Source: Panax quinquefolius
Lineage: Eukaryota > Streptophyta > Magnoliopsida > Apiales > Araliaceae
Direction: 5' to 3'
Assembly: GCA_020205615.1 (NCBI GenBank)
Contig: JAINUW010000294.1
Location: 186,001-250,000, forward strand
Length of the DNA: 64,000 nt
Below the pieces are notes generated by a model, which was not told where the DNA came from, did no database searches, and saw only the letters and a list, made by a program, of their open reading frames with translations. The first letter of the stretch is position 1. Each line of letters starts with the position of its first letter. Shown piece after piece: positions 57,935 to 64,000 of this stretch. Both the position numbers and the translations under genes were made by a program.

Positions 57935-58207
57935 TTAAAGAAGAAAGATCAAAAAATCTCTAAAAGAGACCGAAAATTCACCCCTCTGAACAAATTAAAC
58001 GAAGAGATGTTACACTTTCTGATAAGCGAAGGAAAGATTACTGAGTTGCTGCCTCCTGTAAATTCTGATATGAAAAGTTATGATTCCACTAAGATGTTTC
58101 TCTACCATTCTAACTCACCTGGACATATAACTAAGGAATGTTGGTCTCTAAAACATAAAATCCAGGATCTCATTGAAAATGAAGAACTGAAGATGGAAAT
58201 CCCATGA
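57935..58207 (+). pseudogene. Gag fragment, second copy
   Basis: Second copy of 11612-11884 with a few substitutions (KFTPLNKLNEEMLHFLISEG, HSNSPGHITKECWSLKHK, IQDLIENEEL). Here the helix reads IQDLIE, closer to the family pattern than FQDLIE in copy 1. The region from the stop to 58437 is non-coding, as in copy 1. Confidence 0.65.
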
Positions 58208-58445
58208 CCAAAAAAGGAGAAAGGGAAATAAAAGCTTATGATGTTCACTCAAGACAGGTAGTTCAAAGAAGGTGACGGCTATGAGCACCAATCTTGGCAT
58301 AACACAAGGTGGACTGATCCTAATGTTGGGAGTGATAGAGGAGACAAGAGAGTCCCCTAAGGAAATTCATTAACCACCATCAAACATCTTGTTGCCCAAA
58401 TTCAGCAACCACATTCCTAATTCTACCCTCTTGGATGATAGGAGG

Positions 58446-59552
58446 TAGACTGGCAACAGGTCCAAAGCTCATGGCCCAACTCGCCCACCAAAAACCAAGC
58501 TTTGGGCCGCATTTTTAAGCCCACTAAAACTCCTAAATATTTTGGCCCTACCATGGGTGGTTTCTACCAGTGGCCCATGACTCTTTTTTTTATAAATAAA
58601 ATGTTACTACTTGTGGGTTGTGAGGGTTGAACACAAGATTTGTAAGTAAATAAATAAGAGTTCAAACCAACTAAACTACAACAACTATTGATATCGCTTT
58701 TAATTTTATTGGTAGAAATGTTAATTCCCTAATATATCATCTATATATCTTTACTCACGCTCACAAACAATTACAATTGCATGAACTTTCGAAATAGTTC
58801 TTCAATTTTAAAGTATAAAACTAATAATTATAAATATAAAAATTGATAATTACAAAATAATAATTATAATTTTGAAATAGATAATATAATTATAAAATTT
58901 AAAATTATCTATATATTAGTATTAATTATGCTTTTATTATTTTTAAAAGTTAAATAAATTATATTAATTTTAAAGTATAATTAAAAAATCAAATTTGATT
59001 ATATACTTTAAATTACTAGCAATATATAATCCAAATCAACCACTAAATTTTTAGATTGCAAGTCCAAAATCAGAATACAATAATATAGATATAAAATTTG
59101 AAGATTTCAGGTTTGATGGAGGTGTACAAGAAATCAATGAGAAAAGAATGGAGAAGACCACTATTATTTATAGTGACATTACAATGTCTGATGTAGTACA
59201 TTTGGAAAGTAAATAAATCATTATCCCTTAATTATGCAATCCCCTACTTATTTAATTCCCAAATCACGCCTTTATAATAATATCTAAAATTATAATACTA
59301 TTAAAATTTTAATTGATTGAGATATGTAGTTAATGTAAGTAATTAGAATTATTATTTATTATAAATTATTTTATTATTAATATTTATTATTATTACTATT
59401 TTTGGTGTATCAAGATTTTACAAAAAATAAATAAATAAAGGAAGAAGTTCAGAGGTCGGGCTTACCAACCAGCCACTTGTCAAGATAAACTCACCACTAA
59501 AAACCCGGCCATTTTACTACCAAGCGCTTTACCAGCACGTTTGTCAGGTCTA
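58446..59552. mobile_element. hAT-like non-autonomous transposon, second copy (1107 bp)
   Basis: Same site and same ATAGGAGG duplication (58438-58445, 59553-59560) as 12123-13259. The AT-rich core is nearly identical, while the GC-rich subterminal parts (58455-58585 and 59450-59540) are strongly altered between the copies. No transposase frame. Confidence 0.82.
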
Positions 59553-59565
59553 ATAGGAGGAAATA

Positions 59566-59811
59566 TTGATCCTTCCCAGTGTGGAAAAAGCCAAAAAGGA
59601 AAGTTCCTTTAGAGAAATACAACAACAGTTTGAGAGAGATTTCATAGTTAAATCCTCTCAAGCCTATGAGAAAGGTGGAGGAACAGATGAAGAAAAAGGT
59701 AGTGAAGTTATCAGGGAAGCCAACCCATCGAGGAATCTAGAGTTCATCATTTTTTACGACGAGTCTAGTTTAAGCCTCCTTAAGGGATATGCTGATTTAG
59801 GAGACGATTAA
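59566..59811 (+). CDS. Unrecognised 81-codon reading frame, second copy
   Basis: Same product as 13273-13518. I recognise no domain; most likely a fragment of the interrupted gypsy body. Confidence 0.3.
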   Translation: MILPSVEKAKKESSFREIQQQFERDFIVKSSQAYEKGGGTDEEKGSEVIREANPSRNLEFIIFYDESSLSLLKGYADLGDD

Positions 59812-60060
59812 ATTATGGCCATGATTGAAGATATTCAGAACCAGGAGGTAACCTCTATCACGAGCCTCAAAGGTAATATAACCACTAACAACTGGACTAT
59901 CTAGCCTCAGTTAGCTAGGAAGATGTAGATCTAGAGGATAAATTTATGAGTTCCAGGAGAGGTTGGGACAATATCACTTTCTTAGCGTTATGCCTTTTAA
60001 TTTCCATGCATGTAAATATTGAAAAAAAAGAGCAAAAAATCAAACTAGTCAGGTCTTGTC

Positions 60061-60426
60061 CAAGCCTAAACTACGAATGACCTGATCTCCCCCCCCCCCA
60101 ATCAACGGGAGTATGTAGGTAGCCATTTATGGTGCGGTCAAACCAAACAAAAAAATTTCAAAAACCCCTCAAACAAGGCTATAATCCTAATAAACACTTT
60201 TCAATTGTTCAAGCGAAGCCTGAACTTTGAAAGACCTGATCTCCCCCCATCAATGGGAGTACGTAGGCAGTTATCTATGGTGCGGTCAAACCAAACAAAA
60301 AAAATCCAAAAACCCCTCAAACCAAGCTCAAACCCAAATAAACACTTTTTAACTGTTCAGGCCAAGCCTGAACTACGAAAGACATGATCTCCCCCCCCCC
60401 CATCAATGGGAGTACGTAGGTTGCCA
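60061..60426 (+). repeat. Three tandem ~150 bp units, second copy
   Basis: Counterpart of 13770-14162 with the same three units and different C-run lengths. The stretch 59812-60060 before it and 60427-60647 after it hold no recognisable feature except the deletion joint at 60540/60541. Confidence 0.7.
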
Positions 60427-60647
60427 TCTCCTGTGCGGTCTGACCCTTAAACGAAACATCCAAAATTCTAACCCCAAACATAAACCCAAATACCAGTCTC
60501 AAGACACCAAATCAAACCTAAAATCCTACATCCAAGAAAGGACCTTCAAAGAGCCGACACCCTCAATCACAAGTCTTCATCAAATCAGAAGAAAATCATC
60601 AAAGCCAATTGCGCCAACAAGTCAGAAACAATGATTGACCAAAAACT

Positions 60648-61765
60648 TGTTGGTCAAAAAACCGATCACTAAACATGCGTAAGTATACGCGGTCTAACAA
60701 GTAATACAGTGATAAGGAAAGTGTCGTACCCACGATGAACTATCACTAATATTTACCAAATATCGACTTTCAGACGCTTTTAAGTCTTATTCGAACAACA
60801 AACTAATAGAAGTGTGATTAATCTAGTTATATCTAATTATCAAAGCAAGTAAATGGATAATGAATGGTATCAAAGGTGCTACAAGCTAAGGTCATAATTT
60901 CACCCCACACTAGCATTTTGTCAAACACCTGGTGTGCTATGCTTTATTAAACTTCCTACCCTTCTCTCTTTGGTCTTAATGGTCACGACAATTTGTCGAT
61001 CGAGAACACACAAGTGCTCATACACCTCTGTCGAGGTATGTATAAATATATCCTCTCTAGATCCACCCGAATGGGAATAGAACTGAAAAGAATATCCAAG
61101 CTAGGTGATAATCCTACACATGTCTATGTGAATTAACCATAACAAGGATTTAAGCATAAGTTCTCAATTAGGCCACACATGGCGCATATATATATGTCTA
61201 TTCTATACACAACTTATGCGGTCGAAACAAGTCAACAACTCATAATCACATGTCAATATATTACGGTGTAAATCTACAATCCCTCTTTTAACATCATGTA
61301 GATTACCAAAATCATCACTAATGTCTTAGCAAGAATCATTAAGCATGAATATATTAAACCAAACCATATGGTGCCAACTAAAGAGAGAAGACATTCAGTT
61401 CAAATAAACAAAGGGTTCCATTATAACCTTAGCACCAATACTTAGTTCATAGCTCTTGAACAAAATATAAGTAGCAATAAAGGCAACATTTATGGATTAC
61501 AAAATCAAAGGAAACAAATGGATAAGAATAAACTCTGTTAAAGCTCTTCAGTCTCCAAGCATTCCACTCCTTTCAAGCTTTCCAATCCGTATTGCTCACT
61601 GCTCTTGTTGCTCCAAGGAATCCCAAACTTCTCCCTAAACTACCTAATCTATATTTACAGACTTTACCTAAGAGATGGAGAAGAAATAAATTTTATCCCA
61701 GAGGGGGAGCTATCTATCTGATTATCTATCTCATTATGGGAGATCTCCCTTAAGGAGGCTAGTGC

Positions 61766-61811
<46 letters not shown>

Positions 61812-62071
61812 TTCCTTTAAAGCTAGGTTAAAATCAGCTCTTTACTGCCTGGGAACCGGAGGTCGCGTTGCAGTGCGAAAAGTATAGCTTGGGATGGCGG
61901 TGCAGTGCCACGTTAGCATCAAAAACATCGGAGGTCGCGCTACATCGTGAGTTCATAAAGAAAAGTGGGTGCTACATGCCATGATGATGACGCCGGATTG
62001 AACAGACTGGTGTCAGCAAATGTATAAGGTTTAAGCTTGGCATCAAGGCCAAGAACGCTAATGTAGGAAAT
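60648..62071. repeat. C-like non-coding repeat, second copy
   Basis: Counterpart of 14798-16241 with the same head (TGTTGGTC, AAGTATACGCGGTC). The end part 61840-62071 differs patchily from copy 1 around GC-rich motifs, with AT-rich stretches in between almost unchanged. Confidence 0.5.
61769..61808. repeat. (TA)n microsatellite, second copy
   Basis: About 20 TA units, ten fewer than at 15913-15972. Confidence 0.93.
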
Positions 62072-64000
62072 TGTGACGCCCCCAAATTCTGACCGCCACT
62101 TGGTCACTCGAATTTGGTTCATCACGTGCTCATGGTAATACAATAATAACTAAAATTTACACATTCACAACGGAAGATCTAATCTAGAATAATATACAAT
62201 AATTTATTATAATTATTCCCCCAAGTCTCGCAACCTACAGTACTTAATAGATTACATAATGATATCGAATAAAGACTTATTAAATAATCCTACTTAAGCT
62301 TAAACATAGTCTGAAAATAGTCTTAATACAACATAAAAATCTTAGAACATAAAGGAACAAGCTAGTCGGTAGCCTTGCCCTTGCCCTTGTCTTTTCCAGA
62401 GACACTTCTCTGTTCTGCCTTAACTAAAAGGTTTTAAATAAGCAAGAATTAGCACAAATTGCCCAGCAAGTAATATACAACAAGGGTGATGATTATTCTC
62501 TCACAAGTTTGAAATATCAAAGTATAGTCTCCAAGATAGTTCAGGGTATTAGAATAATATCATGAATCAATGAATATCAACGTTTCTCAAAAAAAACCTT
62601 TGGAATATGAAATGATAGTTCAATATAGATCAACCGATATATATGAATTCAAAAGCTATCAACGTATCCAACTGGATAAAATAATTCATACTGAGAAGTC
62701 ACTAAGGACTATTGAACATCTACTAGAATTACCAATATTAAACTGATAACCCAAAAGAATCAAGTACTATTGAGGATCAGTCTACAATACTCTAAGTTAT
62801 GCATAACACCACAGTAATATCCACTCATGTGTTGGGGTTTCCAACAACATACACTCCCTTTACCATAAGGGTTGTTCAACTCAATTTTCAAGATTTCTGC
62901 ACCAGTCAATTGGTTTGGACAGTTTTATAAACATGTATATAGTCTAGAATTGAATCACGCTACATAGACCCTTTCACAATATTCAAGAACAATACCAAGT
63001 TCAACATTAATAATAGTTTTCACAAGAGTTTAAACATACTAGCTCAATTGAACGAATAAGTAGAATAACTCGTATTCAAAGAGATAAGGTTTAAATACTT
63101 GCTTACGATATCCGTTGAATAAAGTAATGCAAGGGTTTAGGATACTTGCCTTAAGCGTAGTTTATCCGCGTTAAGAAATTAACACTTTTGAATCTTATTT
63201 ATAGTGTATTATAAGTATAAGATGCTCATTAGCTAACGCATTCTTTATTCAAGTTTGACATGATTCAAGTATTCACATATGGTACAAAATTAGCTCATAG
63301 GTTTATTATGAAATCAAGTATCTAGTTTCTTTATAGGCAAATTTATAATGCTCAAGGTTATGACCTTTTTACCCATGGACTTTCCTTATACAAAGTAAAC
63401 ATCATCATATTACTTAATCATCACATATATACATGCATCAGTAGGTTTTAAACCATTTTTAGCAATATATGCATCATATAAGTTAACTATCCAAAAATCA
63501 TATTGCCAAATTGCCTGACTCTTGATTCCAGATCGGTGCAAAATTGCCATGGCTAAGCTTTAGGGTTCAAGAATCATGCAGTTCTCCGCCAAGCCAAGAC
63601 TCAATTGTTCCCTTGTGGTTCCTATCCGACTTGAACACAACATTCATACATAATATATTTTGTCATGTTAAGGTCTTTTCATGCTTCTCAAGTCAATCTA
63701 GGCTTCCCACTTTCATAACATGGTTCTAAGTTGAACATTTCAATAAGTTAAGGCCATTCGAGGTCATGAAACCACAAAGTCTATCATGCTTGTTTTCTAA
63801 ACATGTAAGGTAGTCATATAACTCATATTCGGCATGCTTGTGAGTATTCTTATTGCATACATGCAACTATTCTAGTTATTATTTTGAAAACATGCTTTAT
63901 TTAGTGTTAACTTGATTTCACAACTCTTAACATAATATGTATATATGTATGATACATTAGCAACCCTAAAAGTATCATCAATCATGTTCATAATTCTCAG
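62072..64000 (-). repeat. Family-A minus-strand 3' LTR, second copy, cut by window end
   Basis: Counterpart of 16242-18178 and collinear with it to the last base. It keeps the canonical TGTGACGCCC edge (the LTR end reads GGGCGTCACA on the minus strand) that is mutated in copy 1. No gene; the reading frame at 63544-63729 is chance. Confidence 0.92.

Noticed and set aside
1..64000. Host genes, tRNA, rRNA or a bacterial-type gene system
   Set aside because: I found no long intact frame outside transposon proteins, no cloverleaf with anticodon context, no rRNA motifs; base composition and repeats are those of plant heterochromatin.

Overview
The window looks like repeat-rich heterochromatin of a flowering plant, probably a eudicot. 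It is AT-rich and I recognise no host gene, tRNA or rRNA. Nearly everything is nested long-terminal-repeat (LTR) retrotransposon DNA of the Ty3/gypsy type, plus one non-autonomous hAT-like DNA transposon present in two copies. Family names A, B, C and D below are mine. Everything was read by eye, so percentages are avoided and boundaries may be off by a few bases unless LTR ends or target-site duplications (TSDs) fix them.

Layout. 1-333: end of a plus-strand family-A pol. 334-11569: a ~4 kb A LTR split at TSD TCTAA by a complete, internally deleted family-B element on the minus strand (2702-9954). 11570-16241: a mosaic holding a gag fragment, the hAT-like element (12123-13259, TSD ATAGGAGG), a triple ~150 bp motif, and a C-like repeat with a (TA)n tract. 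16242-20731: a minus-strand A LTR and the integrase end of its element. 20732-23597: two direct C repeats. 23598-31598: a minus-strand family-D chromovirus-like element with 3' LTR, integrase, RNase H, reverse transcriptase, protease and gag, cut off at the gag start. 31599-31655: an abrupt head-to-head junction. 31637-34627: a plus-strand A pol in one frame with ten stop codons. 34674-57892: another A LTR, split at the same TCTAA site by a 19.2 kb tandem array of B LTRs and B internal regions (37054-56276). 57893-64000: a second copy of the 11570-18178 landscape.

Two structures stand out. First, 1-18178 and 34339-64000 are copies of one block that share every nested insertion point, so the block was duplicated with an offset of about 34.3 kb, or the assembly holds two versions of it. 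Second, the simple B element of copy 1 corresponds in copy 2 to an LTR-internal-LTR-internal array. There, a 4.66 kb unit was duplicated by LTR-LTR unequal exchange, and the exchange can be placed within about 11 bp.

How the parts may work together. The A, B and D LTRs have different bodies but nearly the same ends (TGTAA at the 5' end and GGGGGCG followed by TCACA or CTACA at the 3' end). Since B lacks most of its reverse transcriptase and integrase, it may have been moved by enzymes of an A- or D-like relative. All polyproteins in the window are broken, so nothing here looks autonomous now.
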